37,233 nt of DNA from Clostridium thermobutyricum DSM 4928 (GTDB taxonomy: Bacteria; Bacillota; Clostridia; Clostridiales; Clostridiaceae): NCBI RefSeq assembly GCF_002050515.1, contig NZ_LTAY01000033.1, positions 1 to 37,233 of the forward strand, read 5' to 3'. The notes below the pieces were generated by a model. It did not search any database. It was not told the origin of the DNA and saw nothing but the letters and a program-made list of their open reading frames with translations. Position 1 is the first letter of the stretch. Each line of letters opens with the position of its first letter. Shown in pieces: positions 18,327 to 28,364 of the stretch. The position numbers and the translations under genes were made by a program.

Positions 18327-18353
18327 AAAGTGCCTAATTTAAATAGGCACTTT
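18327..18353 (-). terminator. Terminator after yajC
   Basis: The 10-bp stem AAAGTGCCTA / TAGGCACTTT has a 7-base loop, 8 bases past the yajC stop, with a run of T on the minus strand. It separates yajC from secDF. Confidence 0.85.
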
Positions 18354-18361
18354 ACTTTTAA

Positions 18362-18637
18362 TTATTTATTCTCAGTTTTTTCTAATTTTTTTGCAATAGC
18401 ATCTTTAAGAATTTTAATTCTAGTTTTACCTGCAGTTTCTAAAACTACATTTTCATCATCCATTTGAACTATTTTCCCAATTATTCCGCCTCTTGTCATT
18501 ACATTATCATTCAATTGAAGAGCACTCATCATTTCTCCATATTTTTTCTTTCTCTTTCTTTCTGGTAAAATTATTAAGAACCAAAAAATCGCAAATATAA
18601 CTATAATTGGCACTATGTTTAATAATATACTATGCAT
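18362..18637 (-). CDS. yajC: Sec translocon accessory protein YajC
   Basis: The 91-residue protein has one N-terminal membrane segment (about 4-25), a basic PERKRKKK stretch after it, and the family core GGIIGKIVQMDDENVVLETAGKTRIKI. YajC joins the SecDF complex in the membrane. GAGGG precedes the ATG. It has a near-consensus promoter and its own terminator, so it is a single-gene unit between tgt and secD. Confidence 0.95.
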   Translation of the reverse strand: MHSILLNIVPIIVIFAIFWFLIILPERKRKKKYGEMMSALQLNDNVMTRGGIIGKIVQMDDENVVLETAGKTRIKILKDAIAKKLEKTENK

Positions 18638-18685
18638 ATTGAACCCTCTTTCGTTTTTACTCTTTTTTTAACGTCTTTTAAAAGT

Positions 18686-18714
18686 AGTATACATATTATT
18701 TTTTTTTATGTCAA
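18686..18714 (-). promoter_or_regulatory. Promoter of yajC
   Basis: TTGACA and TATACT are separated by exactly 17 bases on the minus strand, with the leader starting about 40 bases before the yajC ATG. The -35 box ends four bases short of the tgt stop codon. Confidence 0.85.
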
Positions 18715-18717
18715 ATT

Positions 18718-20900
<2,183 letters not shown>

Positions 20901-20905
20901 TTCTA

Positions 20906-21946
20906 TTACTCCTCGCTTTTAAAAAAACTTTTTTGCTCTCCTATAACTTTCTCATTCCCTATTTTTCTTCCTAAATGTTTATAAGCTTTTTCTGTTGCCA
21001 TTCTTCCTCTTGGAGTTCTTACAATAAATCCTTGTTGAAGAAGATATGGTTCATAAACATCTTCTATAGTTCCAAGCTCTTCTCCTATAAAATATGAAAG
21101 AGTTTCTATTCCTACTGGTCCACCTTTAAAATTATCAATAATAGCTTCTAATATTTTATTATCAACTCTATCAAATCCTCTATTATCTACTTCTAAAAGT
21201 TCTAGAGCATCTTTTGCTTCTTTATAACTTATAACATTATCTCCTTCAACTTCTGAATAATCTCTTACTCTTTTTAAAAGTCTATTAGCAATTCTTGGTG
21301 TTCCTCTAGATCTTCTAGCAATCTCTCTTGCACCTTCTTCTGTTATTTTTGATCCAAATACCATTGCACTACGTATTATAATATCTGTTAATTGATCTTC
21401 TGTATAATATTCCATAGCACAAAGCACTCCAAATCTATCTCTAAGTGGAGATGTAAGCATTCCAACTCTTGTTGTTGCTCCAATAAGTGTAAATTTAGCT
21501 AAATCTAATCTGATTGATTTTGCAGCTGCTCCCTTTCCTATAACAATATCTAATGCATAATCTTCCATAGCAGGATAAAGTATTTCTTCTACACTTCTAT
21601 TTAATCTATGAATCTCATCAATAAACAAAACATCATTATCACTTAAAGTTGTTAATATAGCAGCTAAATCTCCTGCTCTCTCTATTGCAGGTCCAGAAGT
21701 TATTTTTAAATTTCCACCCATTTCTTTTGCAATAATATTTGCAAGAGTAGTCTTTCCTAATCCTGGAGGTCCATAAAGAAGTACATGGTCTAAAGCTTCT
21801 CCTCTTTTCATTGCAGCTTTAATAAATATATTAAGTCTTTCTTTTACTTTGTCTTGACCTATATATTCACTTATTTTTTCTGGTCTTAAACTTAATTCTT
21901 TTCCTATATCTTCGTTTAATTCGTTTGGTGTTATTATTCTTTCCAT
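20906..21946 (-). CDS. ruvB: Holliday junction branch-migration ATPase RuvB
   Basis: The 346-residue AAA+ motor has Walker [10 protein letters not shown], Walker B FIDEIHR, the sensor region IGATTRVG, the arginine-finger segment PLRDRFG, and a C-terminal winged helix with RTPRGRMAT. Together with RuvA it drives branch migration of recombination junctions. GGGGG precedes the ATG. The gap to ruvA is ten bases. Confidence 0.98.
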   Translation of the reverse strand: MERIITPNELNEDIGKELSLRPEKISEYIGQDKVKERLNIFIKAAMKRGEALDHVLLYGPPGLGKTTLANIIAKEMGGNLKITSGPAIERAGDLAAILTTLSDNDVLFIDEIHRLNRSVEEILYPAMEDYALDIVIGKGAAAKSIRLDLAKFTLIGATTRVGMLTSPLRDRFGVLCAMEYYTEDQLTDIIIRSAMVFGSKITEEGAREIARRSRGTPRIANRLLKRVRDYSEVEGDNVISYKEAKDALELLEVDNRGFDRVDNKILEAIIDNFKGGPVGIETLSYFIGEELGTIEDVYEPYLLQQGFIVRTPRGRMATEKAYKHLGRKIGNEKVIGEQKSFFKSEE

Positions 21947-21956
21947 TTCTAACCCC

Positions 21957-22556
21957 CTATCCCATTAAAACTTTTAAAGCCTCTTTTATCATTTCCTCTA
22001 CTGAATTTCCTTTATTTATAGTTTTAATGGCTGTATTTGCTTCTTTTTCTGAATATCCTAAAGCTAATAATGCCCCTAAAACTTCTTGAATATTTTCATA
22101 GTCAGCTTCTTGTTCACTTCCTATTTCTAAACCTTCATCATTTAAGAATTCATCTGGCTTAAGTTTATCTTTAAGTTCTAAAATTATTCTTCCTGCTGTT
22201 TTTTTTCCTATGCCAGGTGCCTTACATAAATGCTTGTCATCTCCAGTCATTATCGCATATTTAAGATTTGTTATTTTGCTTATTGAAAGAAGGGATAATG
22301 CTGCTTTTGCTCCAACTCCATTTATTCCTAAAAGCATATTGAACATATTTAATTCATCTCTTGATATAAATCCATAAAGTCCTATAAAATCTTCTCTAAC
22401 AATTTGAGTTAAATACAACATAACTTCTTCTGAAACTTTTGGCATTTCTGACATTGTAATTCCTGATGTAAAAATTTTATATCCAATATTATTATTTTCT
22501 ATTATTATATAATCTTTGATTATTCCCATATATTTGCCTTTTATATATTCATACAT
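21957..22556 (-). CDS. ruvA: Holliday junction DNA-binding protein RuvA
   Basis: The 199-residue protein has the N-terminal OB fold ([12 protein letters not shown]), two helix-hairpin-helix segments ([13 protein letters not shown] and [19 protein letters not shown]) and the C-terminal RuvB-binding domain ([14 protein letters not shown]). The start used has GGGGGAT upstream; a start five codons earlier overlaps that ribosome site and is rejected. It heads ruvA-ruvB-queA-tgt. A LexA-like site lies in its leader, suggesting SOS control. Confidence 0.97.
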   Translation of the reverse strand: MYEYIKGKYMGIIKDYIIIENNNIGYKIFTSGITMSEMPKVSEEVMLYLTQIVREDFIGLYGFISRDELNMFNMLLGINGVGAKAALSLLSISKITNLKYAIMTGDDKHLCKAPGIGKKTAGRIILELKDKLKPDEFLNDEGLEIGSEQEADYENIQEVLGALLALGYSEKEANTAIKTINKGNSVEEMIKEALKVLMG

Positions 22557-22583
22557 ATGTAAATCCCCCATTCTCTTAAATGT

Positions 22584-22595
22584 GAAAGTATGTTC
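22584..22595. promoter_or_regulatory. LexA-like operator upstream of ruvA
   Basis: GAAAGTATGTTC matches the Gram-positive LexA pattern GAAC-N4-GTTC with one mismatch. It lies between the candidate ruvA promoter and the start codon, 28 bases before the ATG, where binding would block transcription. Confidence 0.45.
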
Positions 22596-22612
22596 TCATA
22601 AGTCTACTTATT

Positions 22613-22641
22613 ACTTTATCATTTTAAGAGAAATCTTTCAA
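22613..22641 (-). promoter_or_regulatory. Candidate promoter of ruvA-ruvB-queA-tgt
   Basis: TTGAAA and TAAAGT are spaced 17 bases on the minus strand. The -35 is good and the -10 mediocre. The leader is about 50 bases and contains the LexA-like site. Confidence 0.45.
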
Positions 22642-22657
22642 TATTAAAGAAAATTTT

Positions 22658-22687
22658 AAGGCTTAGCAAAATAAATTGCTAAGCCTT
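22658..22687 (-). terminator. Terminator after the BofC-like gene
   Basis: The perfect 12-bp stem AAGGCTTAGCAA / TTGCTAAGCCTT has a 6-base loop, 24 bases past the stop. The minus-strand tail (TTAAAATTTTC) is only moderately T-rich. Confidence 0.75.
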
Positions 22688-22711
22688 TATATAAAGTATA
22701 TTTAAGAGGTT

Positions 22712-23278
22712 TTACGAATTTAGCTCTGTCATTTCTTCTTCAACTTCTTCTAAGCTTTCTGAAGAAAAATAAGTTTTATCTTTTAATTGTTGCATTTCTG
22801 CATCACTAAGTCTAATTAAATCAAGTGAAGTTTCATATTCTCTAATTAAATCCATTTTTCCATTTTCATCTGATTTATAAATAGCTAAATATCCATTATG
22901 TTCTCCAATAAAATATTTATTAGCTTCTTTCTTTTTTTCCACAGTTCTTTTAAAAGTAAAAACTTCATCTGTTTTTTTATCTATTTCATAGCCTTCTTTT
23001 CCTAATATTTCTTTTACATTTTCTTCAGTTAAAGTTTTATCTATTCCATATTCTTTTTTAAAGTCTTCTAAAGTTAATGTTTTTTCATTTTTATTGTTTG
23101 AATATAAGGCTATTACAAGGCTTTCTTTTAATGCCTTTTGTCCATTATTATAAACTGCTGTTTCTTCACTTTTATTTCTATTATTAATTTTATTACTTAC
23201 AACATTATATGTTATTGCAAAAATTCCAATAAGTGCTAAACTACTACATAAAACTATTATTTTATTCTTTCTATTCAT
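22712..23278 (-). CDS. BofC-like membrane-anchored protein (C-terminal BofC domain)
   Basis: The 188-residue protein has one N-terminal membrane segment (about 6-25), a low-complexity linker, a middle domain with LTLEDFKKEYGID, and a C-terminal part (about 119-183) resembling the BofC C-terminal domain: YFIGEHNGYLAIYKSD, then a leucine/acidic helix LSDAEMQQLKDK. BofC in Bacillus is a forespore protein that restrains SpoIVB in sigma-K checkpoint control, and bofC lies directly upstream of ruvA there, the same place as here. The match is by eye and position, so the role is inference. The start is ATG at 23278 or the TTG just before it; AAAAGGAG fits the TTG slightly better (8 against 11 bases). 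Confidence 0.75.
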   Translation of the reverse strand: MNRKNKIIVLCSSLALIGIFAITYNVVSNKINNRNKSEETAVYNNGQKALKESLVIALYSNNKNEKTLTLEDFKKEYGIDKTLTEENVKEILGKEGYEIDKKTDEVFTFKRTVEKKKEANKYFIGEHNGYLAIYKSDENGKMDLIREYETSLDLIRLSDAEMQQLKDKTYFSSESLEEVEEEMTELNS

Positions 23279-23311
23279 CAATAATCACACTCCTTTTAGC
23301 TTGATTATTGA
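23278..23311 (-). promoter_or_regulatory. Hairpin displaying the BofC-like gene's ribosome site in its loop
   Basis: The perfect 10-bp arms TCAATAATCA / TGATTATTGA enclose a 14-base loop that holds AAAAGGAG. The TTG start candidate lies in the stem and the ATG at its foot, so folding would affect start-codon access. It may instead be a protein operator. Confidence 0.5.
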
Positions 23312-23345
23312 CAAATAGATAAATTTTATACATTATTATTTAAAT

Positions 23346-24344
23346 TTAATATAAATATTTTTTTCTTAGCTTAGATAACTCTTCTGAATCTATACCATAT
23401 TCTTGTAAAAAATAATTTTCATAAGTATTGTATCTGCTTTTTATTGCATTTAAAGATTCTAATATAAAGCTTTCCTCTACTCCTAATACTTCTTTAAATA
23501 CTTTAAGCATTTCTTCATTTTGAATATATTTAGAATAAGTATTTATAATTTTTGCATTATCATTTTTTCTATATTTATTACTTTCTAAATAATCAAATAT
23601 TACAGTCTTTTCATCAACACCTAATAAAAGAAGTATTAATGCTGAACCTAATCCTGTTCTATCTTTCCCAGCTGTACAATGTTGAAGTATTGCAAATTCT
23701 CCATCTTCTCTAACAGCCTCTATTAACTTTTTATAAGCTTCATTACCAAATGGCATTACTTTATAACTATTTCTAAGCATTTCTTTTGGAGAAATAGTTG
23801 CACTACCACTCATAAACTTTTTCATATATGCTTCCATATCAAGGTTTTCATTATTTCCATCTGCGCTTTCCATTGCAGGTATATTTATATTTTTAACTCC
23901 TTCTATTTGCATATCTGGTGCATCATTCACTTCTGATTTTGATCTATAATCAAAAACATATTTTATATTTAAAGTTTTAAAATATCTTAAATCTTTGCTA
24001 TCTAATTCTTTTAAATATTCTGATCTATAAAAATATCCCCATTTTACCATTCTTCCATCTTTAGTATAATATCCCCCAAGGTCTCTAAAATTGCAAAAAT
24101 CACTTAATGGTATTAATCTTTCTGCAAGTTCAATTTCTTCTCCCTCTGTTTTAACTATATAAAAATTTCTATTTTCTATATCAGGATCTTTAAATCCAAC
24201 TTCATTACTTTTAAAGTCAATTAAAAATTTTTCCTTATCATTAACTGTCTTTTTATAAAATATTTTTCCTTCAACCTCTCTATCTAACTTTATATTTATA
24301 AAGCCATCATTATTTCTTTTTAAAATACCTTTTAAATTTTCCAT
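23346..24344 (-). CDS. Tyrosine/dual-specificity protein phosphatase with N-terminal extension
   Basis: The 332-residue protein carries the cysteine-phosphatase P-loop HCTAGKDRTG (Cys223, Arg229), the family opening NFRDLGGY (about 85-92) and a YRS segment, as in the bacterial Y_phosphatase3 group that acts on phosphotyrosine or phosphoinositides. About 80 residues before this core form a separate, possibly beta-sandwich region. No signal peptide is visible, so it is likely cytosolic. Three starts lie close together; the ATG at 24344 has GAGG eight bases away, whereas the GTG and ATG before it overlap the ribosome site. It is divergent from the amino-acid transporter. Confidence 0.9.
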   Translation of the reverse strand: MENLKGILKRNNDGFINIKLDREVEGKIFYKKTVNDKEKFLIDFKSNEVGFKDPDIENRNFYIVKTEGEEIELAERLIPLSDFCNFRDLGGYYTKDGRMVKWGYFYRSEYLKELDSKDLRYFKTLNIKYVFDYRSKSEVNDAPDMQIEGVKNINIPAMESADGNNENLDMEAYMKKFMSGSATISPKEMLRNSYKVMPFGNEAYKKLIEAVREDGEFAILQHCTAGKDRTGLGSALILLLLGVDEKTVIFDYLESNKYRKNDNAKIINTYSKYIQNEEMLKVFKEVLGVEESFILESLNAIKSRYNTYENYFLQEYGIDSEELSKLRKKYLY

Positions 24345-24444
24345 ATTCATCACCTCACTAATTTATACATCATTTCCATATTACTACTTTTATTAATATT
24401 TTTTATATTTCTTAATTATATTTAATTAATTGTTCATTTTAAAG

Positions 24445-24473
24445 TTGACTTTTTAGATAGGAATAATTATAAT
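24445..24473 (+). promoter_or_regulatory. Promoter of the amino-acid ABC transporter
   Basis: TTGACT and TATAAT are spaced exactly 17 bases, 37 bases before the ATG, a near-consensus housekeeping promoter with a leader of about 30 bases. Confidence 0.88.
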
Positions 24474-24509
24474 TTTAAAAAAGATTTAACTACTTAAGGA
24501 GCGATACTA

Positions 24510-26012
24510 ATGAAAAATAAAAAATTATTAGTAGGAATATTTTCTTTAGTCATTATTTTATTAGCTATTGGATTTGGGGTACATAGCTTTAAAACAAAAA
24601 AAGATAATATAAACTATAAAAACACTATTACTGTTGGAACTTCTGGAACTTATTATCCATTTACTTTTATGAACGGTGACAAATTAGAAGGTTTTGAAAT
24701 TGATGTATGGAAAGCAATTGGAAAAGAATTGAATTATAAAGTCGATTTTAAAACTGCATCTTTTAGTGGATTGTTTGGTATGCTAGATAGCGGAAAAGTT
24801 GATACTTTAGCTAATCAAATAACTGTTACTGAAGAAAGAACTCTAAAATACGATTTCACTCAACCTACAACATATAGCGGAGCACAAATAGTTGTAAAAA
24901 AAGGGGACAACTCTATAACTAACTTAAGTGATCTAAAAGGGAAAAGTGTTGGAGTTGATCTTGGAAGTAACTATGAACAAATAATCAAATCTCAAGATAA
25001 AAATAATAATATCAAAGTTCTTACTTATCAAAATACTGATGCAGCATTCAATCAACTTTTACTTGGAAGAATAGATGCTGTAGTAATAGATAGAATATCT
25101 GCTGTATCTGCAATAAAAGAAAAAAATCTTGACTTACAACTTGCAGGGCAACCTATTGATAAAATAGAAAATGCATATCCTTTTACTAAAAATAATAAAG
25201 AATTAATGGAAAAGGTTAATTCTGCTATAACAAAGCTTAAAGAAAATGGAACTTTAAAAAATATTTCTGAAAAATGGCTTGGAACTAATGTAACTAATCC
25301 AAATTCAGCTACCTCTATATCAAATAATATACAAGAGACTTCTAAAAAATCAACTTTTGATTTTATGTATTCTCTATCTCTTATTCCATTACTATTTAAA
25401 GCACTTAATATAACTTTATCTCTTTCAATTTTAGGAATGCTTTTAGGACTAATTGTTGGAATTATTCTAACAATTATAAGACTTTATAAAATACCTGTTA
25501 TAAAGCAATTAGCTGAAATTTATATTTCCTTTTTTAGAGGTACTCCACTGCTTGTACAGCTTTTCTTACTTTATTTTGGACTTCCACAAGTTTTTCCATT
25601 TTTAAAAGGTATGGATGCTTACACAGCCTCATTAATAGGACTTGGTTTAAATGCCTCAGCTTATATAGCTGAAATTCTTCGTTCATCTATATCAGCTATT
25701 GAAAAAGGACAAATGGAAGCTTGTCTTTCATTAGGTATGACATATTGGCAAGGATTAAAGCGTGTAGTACTTCCTCAAGCATTTAGAATATCAATTCCTC
25801 CTTTAGGAAACATATTTGTAGATACTGTTAAGGGTTCTTCTCTTGCTTTTACTCTTGGAGTTGTAGATATTTTAGCAACAGCCCAAATGTCAGCTGCTTC
25901 TAACTATAAATTTTTCGAAAGTTATATTATAGTTGCTATTATGTACTGGATAGTTATTTCTATATTTAACTTTTTACAAAGAAAACTTGAAAATAAACTT
26001 TCAACTTATTAA
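24510..26012 (+). CDS. Fused solute-binding protein and permease, polar amino-acid ABC transporter
   Basis: One 500-residue polypeptide joins an extracellular SBP_bac_3 domain (about 38-260, with GTSGTYYPFTF, LEGFEIDVWKAIG and a VTEERTLKYDFTQPT segment) to an inner-membrane permease (about 285-500) with the EAA-type loop EACLSLGMTYWQGLKRVVLPQA. A hydrophobic N-terminal segment (about 6-24) exports and tethers the binding domain. The same fusion is known in GlnP-type importers of lactic-acid bacteria and streptococci. The substrate is a polar amino acid (Gln, Glu, Arg, His or cystine); which one cannot be told. AAGGAG sits eight bases before the ATG. The ATPase gene follows 12 bases later. Confidence 0.94.
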   Translation: MKNKKLLVGIFSLVIILLAIGFGVHSFKTKKDNINYKNTITVGTSGTYYPFTFMNGDKLEGFEIDVWKAIGKELNYKVDFKTASFSGLFGMLDSGKVDTLANQITVTEERTLKYDFTQPTTYSGAQIVVKKGDNSITNLSDLKGKSVGVDLGSNYEQIIKSQDKNNNIKVLTYQNTDAAFNQLLLGRIDAVVIDRISAVSAIKEKNLDLQLAGQPIDKIENAYPFTKNNKELMEKVNSAITKLKENGTLKNISEKWLGTNVTNPNSATSISNNIQETSKKSTFDFMYSLSLIPLLFKALNITLSLSILGMLLGLIVGIILTIIRLYKIPVIKQLAEIYISFFRGTPLLVQLFLLYFGLPQVFPFLKGMDAYTASLIGLGLNASAYIAEILRSSISAIEKGQMEACLSLGMTYWQGLKRVVLPQAFRISIPPLGNIFVDTVKGSSLAFTLGVVDILATAQMSAASNYKFFESYIIVAIMYWIVISIFNFLQRKLENKLSTY

Positions 26013-26024
26013 GGAGGATTTTAT

Positions 26025-26756
26025 ATGATTACAGTAAAAAATTTAAAGAAAAATTTTGGTAACTTAGAAGTTTTAAAAGATATAAATCTTCATGTAGATA
26101 AAGGGGAAGTAATATCTATATTAGGTCCTTCTGGTTCAGGTAAAAGTACATTTTTAAGATGCCTAAATTACTTAGAAATTCCAACTTCAGGTGTTTTAAC
26201 AATTGGAGATACAACTATAAATGCAAAAACAGCAAATAAAACAGAAATAAATAGTTTAAGAAAAGAATCAGCTATGGTTTTTCAAAATTATAATCTATTC
26301 AACAATAAAACAGTTTTAGAAAATGTAACAGAAGCTTTAATAGTTGTAAAAAAACTTTCTAAATCTGAAGCTATAAATATAGCTATGGATTCTTTAAAAA
26401 AAGTTGGAATGGAAGAAAAAAAAGATGTTTATCCTAAAACTCTTTCTGGTGGACAAAAGCAACGTGTATCAATTGCACGTGCTATTGCTCTTAATCCTAA
26501 AGTTATACTTTTTGATGAACCAACTTCAGCTTTAGATCCAGAGCTTGTATCAGAAGTTCTTTCTGTAATAAAAGATTTAGCTAGAGAACATAGAACAATG
26601 TTGATTGTAACTCATGAAATGTCCTTTGCACGTGATGTGTCTGATAGAGTAATATTTATGGATAATGGTTACATTGTTGAAGAAGGAACACCAAAAGAAA
26701 TTTTTTCAAATCCAAAACAAGATAGAACAAAACAATTCTTAAATAAATTTATATAA
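26025..26756 (+). CDS. ATP-binding subunit of the amino-acid ABC transporter
   Basis: The 243-residue protein has Walker [10 protein letters not shown] (34-42), the Q-loop Gln87, signature LSGGQKQR (140-147), Walker B VILFDEP (from 160) and H-loop His197. It is close to GlnQ/HisP-type ATPases and pairs with the fusion protein just upstream, where a homodimer would energise two permease chains. AAGGAGG precedes the ATG. A terminator follows at once, so this is a two-gene unit. Confidence 0.96.
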   Translation: MITVKNLKKNFGNLEVLKDINLHVDKGEVISILGPSGSGKSTFLRCLNYLEIPTSGVLTIGDTTINAKTANKTEINSLRKESAMVFQNYNLFNNKTVLENVTEALIVVKKLSKSEAINIAMDSLKKVGMEEKKDVYPKTLSGGQKQRVSIARAIALNPKVILFDEPTSALDPELVSEVLSVIKDLAREHRTMLIVTHEMSFARDVSDRVIFMDNGYIVEEGTPKEIFSNPKQDRTKQFLNKFI

Positions 26757-26763
26757 ACAAAAG

Positions 26764-26790
26764 GCAACCTAATTTTCAGGTTGCTTTTTT
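26764..26790 (+). terminator. Terminator of the ABC transporter unit
   Basis: The 7-bp stem GCAACCT / AGGTTGC has a 7-base loop and is followed by six T, just past the ATPase stop codon. Confidence 0.88.
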
Positions 26791-27061
26791 ATAAATTTAT
26801 TCTATTTGTACTATTGTTAATAAATAAGCTTAATAAAAATATTAAACTTATAATATAAAGTTAATTTAAATTCTTAATTTTCAAATTATTATATAAAATA
26901 TAAAATTTATTTAATATAAATATTTTATATATACCTTTTTAATACATCCTTGTAAATATTAACTTTGCATTATTTTTGCTTACTCTTTAGAATATATAAT
27001 GTATTTTTAAAATTTATATTTAAATTTTAATGTTAATAAATTTATATTAGGAGGTTTTTTA
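26791..27061. other. AT-rich intergenic stretch
   Basis: Together with the terminator this leaves about 305 bases without a gene. It is almost pure A/T with short palindromes but no reading frame with a ribosome site. Only a candidate -10 box for the exporter gene (26995-27000) and the AGGAGG site at its right end could be placed. Confidence 0.6.
26995..27000 (+). promoter_or_regulatory. Candidate -10 box of the MFS exporter gene
   Basis: TATAAT lies about 62 bases before the ATG, without a recognisable -35 at the right distance. Confidence 0.35.
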
Positions 27062-28261
27062 ATGGAAAATTCAAAAGTATCCCAAAAAATTTTAGGGAAT
27101 ACTGGATTTATTGCTTTTGTTGGATTTTTAAGTGCATTTGTTCCTATGTCAACTGACTTATACTTACCTGCACTTCCTAGCATGATTAATAGTTTTCATA
27201 CTAATATACAAACGCTTAATTTAACTATTACATTTTTCTTTTTATTTTATGCTATTAGTATGCTATTTTGGGGTCCTTTAAGTGATAAACATGGAAGAAA
27301 AATAATTCTTTCAATTGGAATGATTTTATATACTTTAGGAAGCTTTTTATGCTTCATCTCTCCAACAGTTACTACATTAATTTTTGCTAGAATACTTCAA
27401 GCAATTGGAAGTGGTTCTGCAGTTTCTGTTGCTACTGCTATGATGAAAGATGTTTATACTGGTAAAAAATTAGTTGCTATGCTTGCTACTGTTCAATCAA
27501 TAGCTATGACAACACCAGTTGTTGCTCCTATAATAGGTGCATTTATATTACGTTATACTTCATGGCATGGAATATTTCTTATTTTAAGTATTGTTGGAAT
27601 TATTGCTGTTATAGGAAGTCTTTTATTAACTGAAACTCTTACAGTATTTAATAAAGGAAATTTAATTGAAGTATTTAGTAAGTTAGGAACAGTTGCTAAA
27701 AATCCTAAATTTTCTGTTCTTTTACTTGTATTTTCAATTCCTAGTATGCCAATGATGGCTTACATAACAATGTCTTCGTATATATACATAGATGGTTTTA
27801 AACTTAGTGATCAAGTTTATAGTTTATTCTATTCATGTACAGGATTATTTTTAGTAATTGGACCTATACTTTATATAAAACTATCTAAAAAGTTTAAAGA
27901 CGCAAAAATAATTACTACCTGCTTTATACTTGTAATTTTAAGTGGTATAGCACTTCAATTATTTGGTTATAAGACACAATATACTTTTGTTCTTACAATT
28001 ATACCTGCAATGCTATTTGGTAATATGCTTAGACCACCTGGAACTAATCTTATGTTACTACAACAAGATGATAATATAGGTTCAGCTTCTTCTTTAATAA
28101 GTTTTGCTAGTACTATAATGGGAAGCATTGGTATGTTTCTTATAACATTTAATTTTGGAAACAAAATAGTTGATATAGGATTTATGTATTTAATAGTTGG
28201 ATTAATAAGTCTTATCTCTTGGATTTTAGTTTCTAAAAGTCATTATATAAAAATTAAATAA
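27062..28261 (+). CDS. Bcr/CflA-type multidrug MFS exporter
   Basis: The 399-residue protein has about twelve membrane segments. The opening (STDLYLPALPSM) is typical of the Bcr/CflA drug-resistance family, the loop WGPLSDKHGRKIIL is MFS motif A, and GSGSAVSVATAMMKDVY with TTPVVAPIIGAF matches antiporter motif C of drug exporters. It would expel small molecules in exchange for protons; the natural substrate is unknown and bicyclomycin resistance should not be assumed. AGGAGG precedes the ATG. It appears single, with no clear terminator before the next gene. Confidence 0.92.
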   Translation: MENSKVSQKILGNTGFIAFVGFLSAFVPMSTDLYLPALPSMINSFHTNIQTLNLTITFFFLFYAISMLFWGPLSDKHGRKIILSIGMILYTLGSFLCFISPTVTTLIFARILQAIGSGSAVSVATAMMKDVYTGKKLVAMLATVQSIAMTTPVVAPIIGAFILRYTSWHGIFLILSIVGIIAVIGSLLLTETLTVFNKGNLIEVFSKLGTVAKNPKFSVLLLVFSIPSMPMMAYITMSSYIYIDGFKLSDQVYSLFYSCTGLFLVIGPILYIKLSKKFKDAKIITTCFILVILSGIALQLFGYKTQYTFVLTIIPAMLFGNMLRPPGTNLMLLQQDDNIGSASSLISFASTIMGSIGMFLITFNFGNKIVDIGFMYLIVGLISLISWILVSKSHYIKIK

Positions 28262-28269
28262 TTTTTATT

Positions 28270-28358
28270 TCCCCTTTTAAAATAGGATATTAAATTTACA
28301 TTTTAGACACAATATGATATTATATCTTCTGTATTTTTAATATATGGTTAAAAGGGGA
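28270..28358 (+). repeat. Inverted repeat pairing the next gene's ribosome site with the end of the exporter gene
   Basis: TCCCCTTTTAA (28270-28280) is perfectly complementary to TTAAAAGGGGA (28348-28358), which holds the ribosome site of the MBL gene. The left arm lies upstream of that gene's promoter, so only readthrough RNA contains both arms. Confidence 0.45.
28295..28323 (+). promoter_or_regulatory. Promoter of the secreted MBL gene
   Basis: TTTACA and TATTAT are spaced exactly 17 bases, each one base off consensus, with a leader of about 35 bases. Confidence 0.75.
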
Positions 28359-28364
28359 TTTTTT

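Noticed and set aside
22557..22657. preQ1 riboswitch ahead of the unit containing queA and tgt
   Set aside because: The ~100-base leader shows no preQ1 aptamer features; only a promoter and LexA-like site were seen.
26791..27061. Hidden small RNA or small protein in the AT-rich gap
   Set aside because: No ribosome site with an open frame, no stable hairpin beyond the terminator, and only weak promoter elements were found.
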